Below, in pieces: positions 8,031-15,468 of a stretch of DNA of 64,000 bases (positions are counted from its first letter, which is position 1; the number at the start of each line of letters is the position of its first letter). This DNA is from Methanobacteriota archaeon (GTDB lineage Archaea; Halobacteriota; Methanomicrobia; Methanomicrobiales; Methanoculleaceae), in NCBI GenBank assembly GCA_023393455.1, contig JAEWLJ010000007.1:62001-126000 (forward strand), read 5' to 3'. The notes beneath the pieces are model-generated. The model had not been told where the DNA came from. It saw only the letters and a program-made list of their open reading frames with translations, and did not search any database. A program made the translations under genes and the position numbers.

Positions 8031-8038
8031 TTTTTTTT
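8031..8038 (+). terminator. Oligo-T terminator after frhB
   Basis: A run of eight T begins five bases after the frhB stop codon. Oligo-T on the non-template strand is the standard archaeal termination signal, so the frh transcript probably ends here. Confidence 0.65.
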
Positions 8039-8344
8039 CTCTTCGACCCTGTTCCGGCACGCTCTGTTGAGGAGTCCCGGCTCTGCCGCGATCACCGTGA
8101 ACCCACAGGCCGAAGAACGATGCAGTGTCGTATCCGGCAGAATGTTCACGGCGCCTTCGGTCACCGCATATCGCGTCTGGAGTGGTCTCCCTCACCCCGG
8201 CCGGGGGTAGGGGCATCGTCTGCTAAAAATATCGATGGGGGGAGGCGCCCCCCGCCGCGGGTAATCTTTAGACCGGCGAGAGATGGCAGGTGCTCTCTGC
8301 CGTCATGGATTACCGCTTAGGTGATATTTCCGGGTGTGTTCTAT
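8039..8344. other. Intergenic region with a G6/C6 hairpin
   Basis: About 300 bp between frhB and the convergent SpeD-like gene with no credible coding frame on either strand. The notable element is GGGGGG-AGGCG-CCCCCC at 8237-8253, a 6-bp G:C stem with a 5-base loop. A CCCCGGCCGGGG palindrome lies at about 8197-8208. Confidence 0.5.
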
Positions 8345-8791
8345 TCAGTCCCTGAACAGTACCTGGTAGGTTGCCGATTCCGCTCCAAAAAAGTTCCTGC
8401 AAAACTCCGCTGCCTTCGAGGGTTCGTACTCTTTGCAGCTGAAGATGTCGAGGTAGGCCGCGTCAGTCTCGTTCGCAAAGTGGCCGGAGACGAGCGATGT
8501 CTCGATGAGCTGGGTCATGGAAAACCCTGCGACCCTCTCACATGGGCCGAAGTGGATGATCTGCGGTTCGCCGAACCTGTGCATGTCGATGTGGTCGCAC
8601 AGTTCGATGATAAACTGGTGGATCTTCTCCGCGTCCCGTATCGATGCCGGGTCGCACCCCTTCAGGTCAACGCTCGTGTACAGTCCCCAACACCCGCGCT
8701 GTTTGAACTGCGCAACGATCTCTGCGTCGCTTAACGTCTCTGCCATAACGTTGCTTGTTACAACGTTGTTTGTCATTATCTTGCTAACCAT
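8345..8791 (-). CDS. S-adenosylmethionine decarboxylase-like (SpeD/SpeH) pyruvoyl protein
   Basis: A 148-residue protein aligning with the small prokaryotic AdoMet decarboxylases that self-cleave to form a pyruvoyl group. Against Thermotoga SpeH (recalled), the catalytic positions are kept: Ser91 (as Ser55, GFS), Ser99 (as the pyruvoyl Ser63), His104 (as His68), Glu108 and Cys119 (as Cys83, DIFSC). The usual E-S-H cleavage triplet is instead T-S-L, and the HTWPE motif is HFANE, so the substrate may not be AdoMet. The ATG at 8791 is preceded by GGTGAG at a good distance. No spermidine synthase gene is nearby. Confidence 0.7.
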   Translation of the reverse strand: MVSKIMTNNVVTSNVMAETLSDAEIVAQFKQRGCWGLYTSVDLKGCDPASIRDAEKIHQFIIELCDHIDMHRFGEPQIIHFGPCERVAGFSMTQLIETSLVSGHFANETDAAYLDIFSCKEYEPSKAAEFCRNFFGAESATYQVLFRD

Positions 8792-9344
8792 GATCTCACC
8801 TTCGAGACAGATTCTGATCGATTGATCACTTTAGTTTTTGATAGTTCTGATTTTAAACTTATCCATGGCGCTGATGAAGGATAGCCGTTATTTTTCAGTT
8901 AGGCGTGAGCAATCCCGAGTTATCCAAAATTATAGGGCATATTTTTGCCCAATTTTTAAATCTACGACTTTGCGCAGGCTATTCGCCATTTAGTAATTAA
9001 AAAGTGCTATAAAATCACACTAAGTGCGAACAATCCCATGCATCAAATTTTTTCCGCGGACTTTACTCCAGGGGTTTCCGGGCAGAAGAGCCCTTAAAAG
9101 ACAGGTCTTTTTTCGGTACGGTTTTCCGGTATCATTTCGGGGATGAAAGGTCAACATATTGGAGATAAAGGATATCCCATCCCGCACCGGTCAGCATACC
9201 AACCGAAAGCCTGCCGGGCGATGACTACGAAACCACCCTCCCGGTCTCCGAGATCAGGGTATCTTTGCCGGGCAGCGCGCACCCACCCCCCTCCTTCATG
9301 CACCCCGGCAGGGTCTTTTGGCATGACCTGCCGCAGGCATCCTC
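8792..9344. other. AT-rich intergenic island with several inverted repeats
   Basis: About 550 bp with no gene I can support; roughly 8820-9060 is strongly AT-rich against a GC-rich chromosome. Contents: TGATC-GATT-GATCA (8815-8828) by the SpeD-like promoter, GGGCA-TATTTT-TGCCC (8935-8950), AAAAGAC-AG-GTCTTTT (9096-9111), and two related stretches GCGTGAGCAATCCC (about 8913) and GTGCGAACAATCCC (about 9026) in direct orientation. Minus-strand A/T runs near 8850-8860 could be the TATA box of the SpeD-like gene. Confidence 0.5.
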
Positions 9345-9491
9345 TCACCGGAGACCCGGGGGGCTCCGATGGGTGTGCCGGACGTGGGCGTGAAGGGCTT
9401 TCTCTGTGGGGTACTGCCTGCCGCAGAACGGACAGATGAACTCGCCCATCTCCACCGGGATATGGCCCCTCCTTTGCGGCTCAACCGTCAC
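9345..9491 (-). CDS. Small C2H2 zinc-finger protein (48 aa)
   Basis: Starting at GTG 9491 the minus strand encodes 48 residues containing one classical C2H2 finger: CPFCGRQYPTEKALHAHVRH then TH, i.e. C-x2-C-x12-H-x4-H, ending HRSPPGLR and TGA at 9345-9347. The GTG overlaps the TGA of the upstream phosphoesterase gene as GTGA and has a GGGAGG ribosome-binding element about 5-6 bases before it, so the two are probably translationally coupled. An internal ATG at 9449 behind AGGAGG is an alternative start. Single-finger proteins are common in archaea; a nucleic-acid-binding role is inference. Confidence 0.75.
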   Translation of the reverse strand: MTVEPQRRGHIPVEMGEFICPFCGRQYPTEKALHAHVRHTHRSPPGLR

Positions 9492-10084
9492 GCATCCCTC
9501 CCCGCGTCGATCTCCTCGAGTGTTCGCCCGGAGACGACCGAACGGGGCTCCGTTGCGACCGGATCGTTACCGGGGTCGGCGTCGGCATCGTCCATCTTCA
9601 CGAGCAGCCAGGCCTCGCCCTTCCCGGTCCTGAAACGGGTGAGAGCGTACCCGCCCTGGAGTTTCTCCCCCTCGAGCCGGAATGACACGTGGCCCCGCCG
9701 GAGGGCCTCCGCGACCCCGACCCTCTCCTCCTTCTTCTCCGTAAGGTTCTGGTAGGTTCCCCGGTCCCAGACGAGGACCGTCCCGGCCCCGTAACTCCCT
9801 TCCGGGATGACACCCTCGAACCCGGCGTAGTCGAGCGGGTGGTCCTCCGTCGGCACGGCGAGGCGCTTCTCCTTCGGGCTCATTGATGGCCCTTTCGGAA
9901 CCGCCCAGGACTTCAGCACTCCGTCGACCTCCAGGCGGAAGTCGTAGTGGAGCGTGGTCGCTCTGTGCATCTGGATGACAAAACGCGGGTGGGCGTCTGC
10001 CGTCTCCTGCTCCCCCCGCGGCTCCGGTGTCCGGGAGAAGTCCCTTCTGTCGCGATACTCCTCAAGCGTCTCGGGGTCGACCAT
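9488..10084 (-). CDS. Stand-alone LigD-type DNA 3'-phosphoesterase
   Basis: A 198-residue protein matching the phosphoesterase (PE) domain of bacterial ligase D, which trims 3' phosphates and ribonucleotides from DNA ends in repair. Seen are RFVIQMHRATTLHYDFRLEV (the metal-site His and Asp cluster), LKSWAVPKGPS, and the core DHPLDYAGFEGVIPEGSYGA followed by VLVWDRGTY. No ligase or primase domain is attached. I start at the ATG ending 10084 (MVDPETLEEYRDRRDF); the frame extends to 10156 but that part is not family-like. Its stop overlaps the start of the downstream zinc-finger gene. Confidence 0.88.
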   Translation of the reverse strand: MVDPETLEEYRDRRDFSRTPEPRGEQETADAHPRFVIQMHRATTLHYDFRLEVDGVLKSWAVPKGPSMSPKEKRLAVPTEDHPLDYAGFEGVIPEGSYGAGTVLVWDRGTYQNLTEKKEERVGVAEALRRGHVSFRLEGEKLQGGYALTRFRTGKGEAWLLVKMDDADADPGNDPVATEPRSVVSGRTLEEIDAGRDA

Positions 10085-10154
10085 ACCAGAACTCCGGCGC
10101 GGCCCCGGATAAGCGTTTTCCCATCCGAGGGATCTGCCGGCAGTCGCGCCGGGC

Positions 10155-10162
10155 AAAAAAAA
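10155..10162 (-). terminator. Oligo-T terminator after the HerA-like gene
   Basis: Eight consecutive A on the plus strand are a T8 run on the minus strand, beginning about 16 bases after the stop of the HerA-like ATPase gene. Confidence 0.55.
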
Positions 10163-10178
10163 TGAGTCGAGTCTCGGA

Positions 10179-12539
10179 TTAGTGATTCCGGCCGGATGTG
10201 GGCACGATCCGGATGTTCATCTTCTCCGACCCGATGATCAGGATCCCCTCCCCGGGCTGGAAGTTGAGGAGATCCTTCTCGCTCACCTCGAAGAACTTGG
10301 CGTTCTCCTGGGCCTGCTTCTTGTTCTCGGAGCGCATGCAGAACTTCACGGCGATGTTCGCGAGGATCTCCTCGTTGAAGTGCGCGATCAACTGCGACGC
10401 GAGGATCAGCGAGACCCCGAACTTCCGCATCTCGGTCGCGTACTTGTTCAGGACCGCCTTGATCGAGGACTTCGAACCGCTCTTCTGGCTCACCAGGAGT
10501 TTCGCCTCGTCGACGATCACAAAGAGCCGGAACTTCGCCCGCTCGTCCTCCGTTCCCCGCGGGATCTCACCCGTCGCCTGGAGTGTGTAATAGATCCTCC
10601 GGAGGAAGAGGTCCGCAAAGAGGTAGCGCAGGTTCTCCGGGAGGGCGTTTAAGTTGATATGGGTGACCCCGCCGGAGAGGAGCGTGGGGATCGATATCTT
10701 CTCCTCCCCTGAGAAGAGCTTGTAGTCGAAGATGTCCTCGAGATAGGCCGGGATCGCCTCGTCCTCGCAGTTCATGATCTCGCCCTCGATGTCATCGAAG
10801 TCGAGCACCCGCGTCCAGGTCTCGGTCTTCCCCGTGATCCCGGACATCCGGTAGCAGTCCTTGATGATGTTCTTGATCTTCCGGCGCTGCTGGATGCCCA
10901 GCGTGGGAAAGTTGATCGAGATGGCGTCGACGAAGTCCGAGGTCGCGCGGAGCGGGGTGATCTCGTCGATGTCGGGGTCGAGTTCCAGCGGGTTGAAGTA
11001 GTACTCCCCGCCCTCGCGAATCTTATACGACCGGATATCCCCGCCGGTCGCGGCCATGTCCCCATGGAAGTCGATCAGGACGACCGGCATCGCCTGCGCC
11101 GCGAGTTCTGACGCAACGCACCGGATCGTCTCGGTCTTGCCAGCGCCCGAACCGCCGAGGATGATCATGTGGCCGTTGCTGAGACGGCCGGGTGACCAGT
11201 CGACCCGCTGCCCGTCCTGCGCATGCCCGAGGAAGAGATCCAACTCTCCGGACCGGGGAAGTTCTCCCGGGACGGTTGACGGGGCGGCGAAGCGGCGTTC
11301 TGGAGCGGCGGTGCTTGAGGAGGACCGGGCGGCACGCCGGGGTGCGGGCGGCGGCACGATCGGCTCCTCCACCTCCTCCTCGCCTTCTTCGTCATCTTCC
11401 GCCTCCTCCTCGTCGGGAAAGACGGGCTCCTCCCACTCCTCTTCGGCAGGGGGTTCGGAAACCGGGATCTCCTCCCACTCTTCCTCCTCGGCAGCGGGTT
11501 CAGGAACCGGGATCTCCTTTGTGACGGGAGAGGGCTCCGTTGCCGGGGGGGAACGGTCGATGACGATCTTCTCGGCAACCTCATCCATCAGCGTCCGCCC
11601 GAGATCGCGCAGTCGCGCATCGTAGAGGTTCCGGTCCTTGACGATGAACCGGGCGAGGTCGACCCCGTCCTCTTCGTGAACCCCTTCGAGGATGTAGATT
11701 GCGTCGCCGAGTTCCAGCAGCACCCTCGCGAGTTCGCGGCGGTGGGCAGGCAATGCACGGATACGGTCGTAATCCTCGCCGCAGGCAAGATAGCGCAAGA
11801 CGGTGAACGTCGAGTAGAACGACTCGAGGAGCATGTCGTAGTGCTCCCTGACCGCCGGATCGATCCGCTCGAGCACCCCCTTGAGGATGTACGCGAACTC
11901 CGGCGGGAAGGTGTAGACGACGCCGTCGGCTTTTGTGCCGTCGAGATCGTAGGCGTAGGCAAGAACCGCGCACCCGGAGGCCCTGAGCCGGGAGGCGAAC
12001 CGTTCGCACTCGGTAAAGAGGCCCGGACAGTTGTTGAGGAGGAAACTGATGAACGTCTCTTCGGTGCGGGGGAGCGCGGACGGGAAGGTCTTGTTGACGA
12101 ACGACCCCTTCACCGTCCCTGCGAGAAGGGCTGGGACGACCTCATGGATCTCGCGGGCGAGGCTCTCGATATCGAGCGCCCGGAGCCGCGCCTCCATCAG
12201 CGGCCGGGCTATCGCTTCCCCGGTAGCGGTCGGCGTCAGCACCGTCGTGCCGTTTGAGGAGGCGGACCCGATGAGGCCGGCCTGCCTGAGCGCAAAGAGC
12301 GGCCCGGACGTGTAGGCATAGCAACTCTGTTCGACCACGCCTGCCCCTTCTCCCCGGGACGACGCGCTGTTCTGGGCGATGTAGATGTAGAGGAGCGTCT
12401 CAACGATGTCGCGAACTTCCTGCAGTCGGAAATCCCGCAGGTATCCGGCGACGGCGGGAGGAAACGACTCCATCAGGGCCGGAATCTCGGCATCCACATA
12501 GCCCATGGCTTTGAGTACTCGGGTAAGGTCTGTTGACAC
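10179..12539 (-). CDS. HerA/VirB4-like P-loop ATPase with unknown N-terminal domain and acidic linker
   Basis: The C-terminal ~350 residues form a HerA/FtsK-type ATPase (DUF87-like): Walker A GGSGAGKT near residue 465, VVLIDFHGD after it, Walker B FVIVDEAKLL, and a sensor segment GVSLILASQ. Before it lies a ~100-residue Glu/Pro-rich linker with two copies of an EIPV-EP-AEEEWEE unit, and before that ~340 residues of helical sequence I do not recognise. I use GTG at 12539, preceded by GGTGA at 4 bases; an ATG at 12587 would add 16 residues. HerA relatives translocate DNA or act in resection and defence. No NurA-like nuclease is adjacent, so the job is unknown. Confidence 0.8.
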   Translation of the reverse strand: MSTDLTRVLKAMGYVDAEIPALMESFPPAVAGYLRDFRLQEVRDIVETLLYIYIAQNSASSRGEGAGVVEQSCYAYTSGPLFALRQAGLIGSASSNGTTVLTPTATGEAIARPLMEARLRALDIESLAREIHEVVPALLAGTVKGSFVNKTFPSALPRTEETFISFLLNNCPGLFTECERFASRLRASGCAVLAYAYDLDGTKADGVVYTFPPEFAYILKGVLERIDPAVREHYDMLLESFYSTFTVLRYLACGEDYDRIRALPAHRRELARVLLELGDAIYILEGVHEEDGVDLARFIVKDRNLYDARLRDLGRTLMDEVAEKIVIDRSPPATEPSPVTKEIPVPEPAAEEEEWEEIPVSEPPAEEEWEEPVFPDEEEAEDDEEGEEEVEEPIVPPPAPRRAARSSSSTAAPERRFAAPSTVPGELPRSGELDLFLGHAQDGQRVDWSPGRLSNGHMIILGGSGAGKTETIRCVASELAAQAMPVVLIDFHGDMAATGGDIRSYKIREGGEYYFNPLELDPDIDEITPLRATSDFVDAISINFPTLGIQQRRKIKNIIKDCYRMSGITGKTETWTRVLDFDDIEGEIMNCEDEAIPAYLEDIFDYKLFSGEEKISIPTLLSGGVTHINLNALPENLRYLFADLFLRRIYYTLQATGEIPRGTEDERAKFRLFVIVDEAKLLVSQKSGSKSSIKAVLNKYATEMRKFGVSLILASQLIAHFNEEILANIAVKFCMRSENKKQAQENAKFFEVSEKDLLNFQPGEGILIIGSEKMNIRIVPTSGRNH
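11427..11517 (-). repeat. Imperfect ~45-bp tandem duplication in the acidic linker
   Basis: Two adjacent copies inside the HerA-like gene encode EIPVPEPAAEEEEWEE and EIPVSEPPAEEEWEE. Length differences are in frame, consistent with slippage expansion of a disordered linker. Confidence 0.65.
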
Positions 12540-12591
12540 GGATTCACCAGCAGGTGGGTTCTTATCATGATGCACGGTACGCTGCATGATA

Positions 12592-12608
12592 CCGCTTCAG
12601 GCGAAGCG
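12592..12608. repeat. Hairpin CCGCTTC-AGGC-GAAGCGG upstream of the HerA-like gene
   Basis: A perfect 7-bp inverted repeat; the flanking ATACC/GGTAT can pair further out. It lies just upstream of the HerA-like coding region, where it would be either an operator or part of the 5' leader. There is no T-tract. Confidence 0.5.
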
Positions 12609-12798
12609 GCTGGTTGGTATAGTTTCGCTCTGCGACCTATTAAACATAGGCAGTTTGGAGAAAATCGGCCGCATCCGGCAAAATGCCCCGGTTTCGGGGA
12701 GGCACTCTTCACCATCATCCCGGGAGAGGCATCTGCCGGATCTCCTGTGCCCGATATCGCCTGAGTTCAGCTGACCGACCCCGATATCCCACAACTCA

Positions 12799-12810
12799 CC
12801 GGAATTCCGG
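12799..12810. repeat. 12-bp palindrome upstream of the histidine kinase promoter
   Basis: CCGGAATTCCGG is perfectly palindromic and lies about 20 bp upstream of the proposed TATA box at 12832-12840, where archaeal activators often bind. Short GC palindromes also arise by chance in this genome. Confidence 0.4.
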
Positions 12811-12831
12811 GGCGTTAATTATAAACACCGT

Positions 12832-12840
12832 TTTATATTA
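12832..12840 (+). promoter_or_regulatory. Histidine kinase promoter (TATA box)
   Basis: TTTATATTA is centred about 40 bases before the GTG start of the kinase, predicting a short leader that still contains the GAGGTG ribosome-binding element at 12864-12869. A second A/T run at 12848-12854 could instead give a leaderless transcript. Confidence 0.5.
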
Positions 12841-12876
12841 TCATCAGCATATAATTGCTCACCGAGGTGGGCACCT

Positions 12877-14316
12877 GTGACTACCCTTACCGAACACCAG
12901 CGAGTGGGCATCATCATGACGCTCCTTGCAATCTCGGTCTTCCTGACCTACTACTTCCACGCAATCCTGATGCTCGGGACCGTCTTTTCGCACTTCTTCT
13001 ACATCCCGATCATCCTGACCGCGCTCTGGTGGGAGAAACGGAGCGTGCCGGTCGCTATCTTTCTCGGCGGGCTCGTCGTCGTCAGCAGCCTCCTCTACCA
13101 GCCCGAGGTCCTGACCCTGAACGACTACGGACGCGCACTGATGTTCGTCGTCATCGCCTTCGTCGTCGCGTCCCTCTCCGAACAGCTCAAAGGGCGCGAG
13201 CAGATGGTGAAGAGACAGAGAGATATCATGGAGCGTTATCTGGACGTGGCAGGCGTCCTCTTCGTGGTCATCGGGACCGACCATACCGTCCGGCTCGTCA
13301 ACCGTTACGGATGCGAACTGCTCGGCTACCGGGAAGAGGAACTGCTCGGGAAAGACTGGTTCGCTACGGTCGTTCCCGGAGCGTTCCGGGAGACGCGGCG
13401 GCGGGCTTTGGACGAGGCGATTGCCCGAAAAGCCGCTCTCCCGGGGCAGCGGGAGCACCCCGTCGTCACGCGGAGCGGCGACGAACTGATCCTCGCGTGG
13501 CAGGACACCGTGCTCACCGGCAACGACGGCCAGCCGACCGGGATAATCGGGTCGGGAGCAGACATCACCGACCGTATCCGGGCCGAAGAGGGGTTGCGGG
13601 AGGCCCACGACGAGGCGAACCTCTACCTCGACATCATGACGCACGATATCAACAACGCGAACGCTGTCGCTCTCGGGTATGCCGACCTACTCGTCGGGAC
13701 GCTCGCCGGAAGAGAGCGGGAGATGGTCCGGAAACTCAGGGCAGGCGTTGACCGGAGCATCGAGATCATCCAGAATGTCTCGACGATCCGGCGGCTTCAC
13801 TCTGTGGAGACGGCAACGAGACCCGTCGACCTCGATCTGATCATCAGGAACGAGATCGCCCATCATCCCGGCGCCCGGATCGTCTACGAGGAGAGACCGA
13901 TCCAGGTCATGGCCGACGACCTTCTCTCCGAGGTCTTTGCCAATCTCATCGGGAACGCGGAGAAGTTCGGGGGTCCGGAGGCCGAGATCGCCGTCAGAGT
14001 CGAGGAACGCGACGGTACGGTCGAGGTCTCGGTCGAGGATACCGGGCCGGGGGTGGACGACGCGGTCAAGCCGGGCCTCTTCACCCGGTTTTCGCGAGGG
14101 ACGAGCAGCAGAAGCGGCAAAGGTCTCGGCCTCTACATCACCCGGATGCTGGTGGAGAGGTACGGCGGCCGGGTATGGGTCGACGACTGGGTGCCGGGCC
14201 GCCCCAAATGCGGCGCGGCGTTCCGGTTCACCCTCCTCCGGTGCGACCGACCGTGGGAGAGATCCCCCGCCCCTGCACCGGCGGCGGCCAATCGGGTGCT
14301 CACCGCCAGACCCTGA
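12877..14316 (+). CDS. Membrane-bound PAS sensor histidine kinase
   Basis: A 479-residue protein starting at GTG behind GAGGTG. Four hydrophobic segments (about residues 11-30, 31-51, 57-74, 87-102) anchor it in the membrane. A PAS domain follows (about 118-232, with GTDHTVRLVNRYGCELLGY). The phospho-acceptor is probably His256 in LDIMTHDINN, and the HATPase domain shows N box EVFANLIGNAEKFG, G1 DTGPGV and G2 GKGLGLYIT. There is no receiver domain and no response-regulator gene next to it, so its partner is elsewhere. The 3' end overlaps the convergent DUF2124 gene by 17 bp. Confidence 0.9.
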   Translation: MTTLTEHQRVGIIMTLLAISVFLTYYFHAILMLGTVFSHFFYIPIILTALWWEKRSVPVAIFLGGLVVVSSLLYQPEVLTLNDYGRALMFVVIAFVVASLSEQLKGREQMVKRQRDIMERYLDVAGVLFVVIGTDHTVRLVNRYGCELLGYREEELLGKDWFATVVPGAFRETRRRALDEAIARKAALPGQREHPVVTRSGDELILAWQDTVLTGNDGQPTGIIGSGADITDRIRAEEGLREAHDEANLYLDIMTHDINNANAVALGYADLLVGTLAGREREMVRKLRAGVDRSIEIIQNVSTIRRLHSVETATRPVDLDLIIRNEIAHHPGARIVYEERPIQVMADDLLSEVFANLIGNAEKFGGPEAEIAVRVEERDGTVEVSVEDTGPGVDDAVKPGLFTRFSRGTSSRSGKGLGLYITRMLVERYGGRVWVDDWVPGRPKCGAAFRFTLLRCDRPWERSPAPAPAAANRVLTARP

Positions 14317-14782
14317 CCGGGTCGAGCGTGGCGTCGATGACCACCTCGAACGCGAAGGCGTCGAGCCAACCCATCTTCTCAAACATCCGCATGAAACAGA
14401 CGCCCACGACCTTCGCACCGGGATGGGCCGCGACGACAGCCTGCACCGCTTCTCTCTCGACCGGGACACCCGGCATCGCAAGCCCGCCCATCAGGACGAT
14501 CACCTTCGGGTCGAGGCCGACCGTGTCGCCGGAGACCTGCATCCCGACGCCCTCGACGGGTCGGAACGCCTTCGCCGCCGTCTCGTCCACGTAGGGCACG
14601 TAGACCTGCTCGAGGGAGAGATCCCGGACGGCGAACCCCAGGAGTTCAATGAAGGGGGTGCAGGTGCCGGGGCAGCCGTAGTAGGCGACCTGGTCGCCTG
14701 CAGCGAGTCCCGCCTCGCGGAGATAGGCCTTGAACGGCCGGAGCATCCCGGGGACGCCGGAGAGCTCTTCTTTCAGTTCCAT
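14300..14782 (-). CDS. DUF2124-family protein
   Basis: A 160-residue protein that I match by its general pattern to DUF2124, a family mostly restricted to methanogens. Visible are VAYYGCPGTCTPFIELLGFA, a Cys pair spaced C-x3-C near residue 37, and a Rossmann-like second half (PKVIVLMGGLAMPGVP ... KVVGVCFMRMFEKMGWLDAF). Function is unknown. It is third in a probable minus-strand operon after the broken tautomerase and the 119-residue hypothetical gene. Confidence 0.7.
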   Translation of the reverse strand: MELKEELSGVPGMLRPFKAYLREAGLAAGDQVAYYGCPGTCTPFIELLGFAVRDLSLEQVYVPYVDETAAKAFRPVEGVGMQVSGDTVGLDPKVIVLMGGLAMPGVPVEREAVQAVVAAHPGAKVVGVCFMRMFEKMGWLDAFAFEVVIDATLDPVRVWR

Positions 14783-14833
14783 ATAAGTCCGGTTGTCCCC
14801 GGAGGGTATACCGGTTCCGGATGCGGCCGACCT

Positions 14834-15193
14834 CTAGAGCACCCCGCATTCAGAGAGGTGGTAGAGCCTCCTTACCCGTTCGGCCGTCTCCTCGGAGACC
14901 GCCTCGCTGACGTGGGCGAGAACGGTATCGATGTCCTCCTCGGGCATACAACTGAGGCTTTCCCGGCCGGCAAGGATCTGGTCGACGAGGTACTCCCAGT
15001 CCTCGTCCGAGAGCCGGGCGACGCGCTCCGCAAAATCCTCTTCGTCCGCGGCGATGTGGTTCGAGACCGGCGGGAGGATCGAGTGGAACTCGTGGCCGGA
15101 TTCCGGGCAGAGGATGCCGCTGTACTCGGGGGCCAGTTTTCGGAGGATGGCAAAATCCTTCTCGTCAAGTTCGCGTGTCATGATCTTGTCCAT
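14834..15193 (-). CDS. Conserved-looking hypothetical protein (119 aa)
   Basis: A helical, acidic protein (MDKIMTRELDEKDFAILRKL...) with a CPESGHEFHSILPPVSNHIA segment that could bind a metal through Cys and His. No signal peptide or membrane segment. A second ATG four codons in is an alternative start. It lies 37 bp downstream of the tautomerase remnant on the same strand. I do not recognise the family. Confidence 0.65.
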   Translation of the reverse strand: MDKIMTRELDEKDFAILRKLAPEYSGILCPESGHEFHSILPPVSNHIAADEEDFAERVARLSDEDWEYLVDQILAGRESLSCMPEEDIDTVLAHVSEAVSEETAERVRRLYHLSECGVL

Positions 15194-15230
15194 TTATGGG
15201 AGATACTTTCAGGTGAAAAGTGTTCGGCAG

Positions 15231-15417
15231 CTACGACTCCGAGAGGAGTCTTCCCGCCCAGGCGATGCTCTCGGTCTTGAGTTCCTCGAAGAAGGTGGCG
15301 ACCACCTCTGGATCGACACCGAACGTCTTCGTGACCGCGGCGGTGATCTCGTCTGCGAGTATCCGTTTCTCCCTCAAGGGCCCTGCCTTCCGCCATACGA
15401 ACGGTTATCACTGGCAT
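15231..15417 (-). pseudogene. 4-oxalocrotonate tautomerase-like gene broken by a one-base insertion
   Basis: The minus strand begins MPVITVRMAEGRALE, the classic tautomerase start with catalytic Pro2. After codon ~15 the frame must change, and the next frame continues EKRILADEITAAVTKTFGVD and EVVATFFEELKTESIAWAG to a TAG at 15231-15233. Deleting one G from the GGG run (CCC on plus, 15371-15373) restores a 61-residue protein reading ALEEKRILADEIT, as in family members. It is either a real pseudogene or a homopolymer error in the assembly. It lies between the polyprenyl synthase gene and two small genes on the same strand. Confidence 0.8.
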
Positions 15418-15468
15418 GATCTCTCAAAGGAGAGTGGGACGGGGCGGTATTTATCGTTGCGCCGGCCG

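Noticed and set aside
9143..9439. A 98-codon plus-strand frame opposite the zinc-finger gene
   Set aside because: No ribosome-binding site or family features; the minus-strand finger with Cys/His motif explains the region better.
15371..15376. Programmed +1 frameshifting in the tautomerase gene
   Set aside because: CTT-GAG-GGA has no stop or rare hungry codon in the zero frame and no stimulatory element; an indel in GGG is the simpler explanation.
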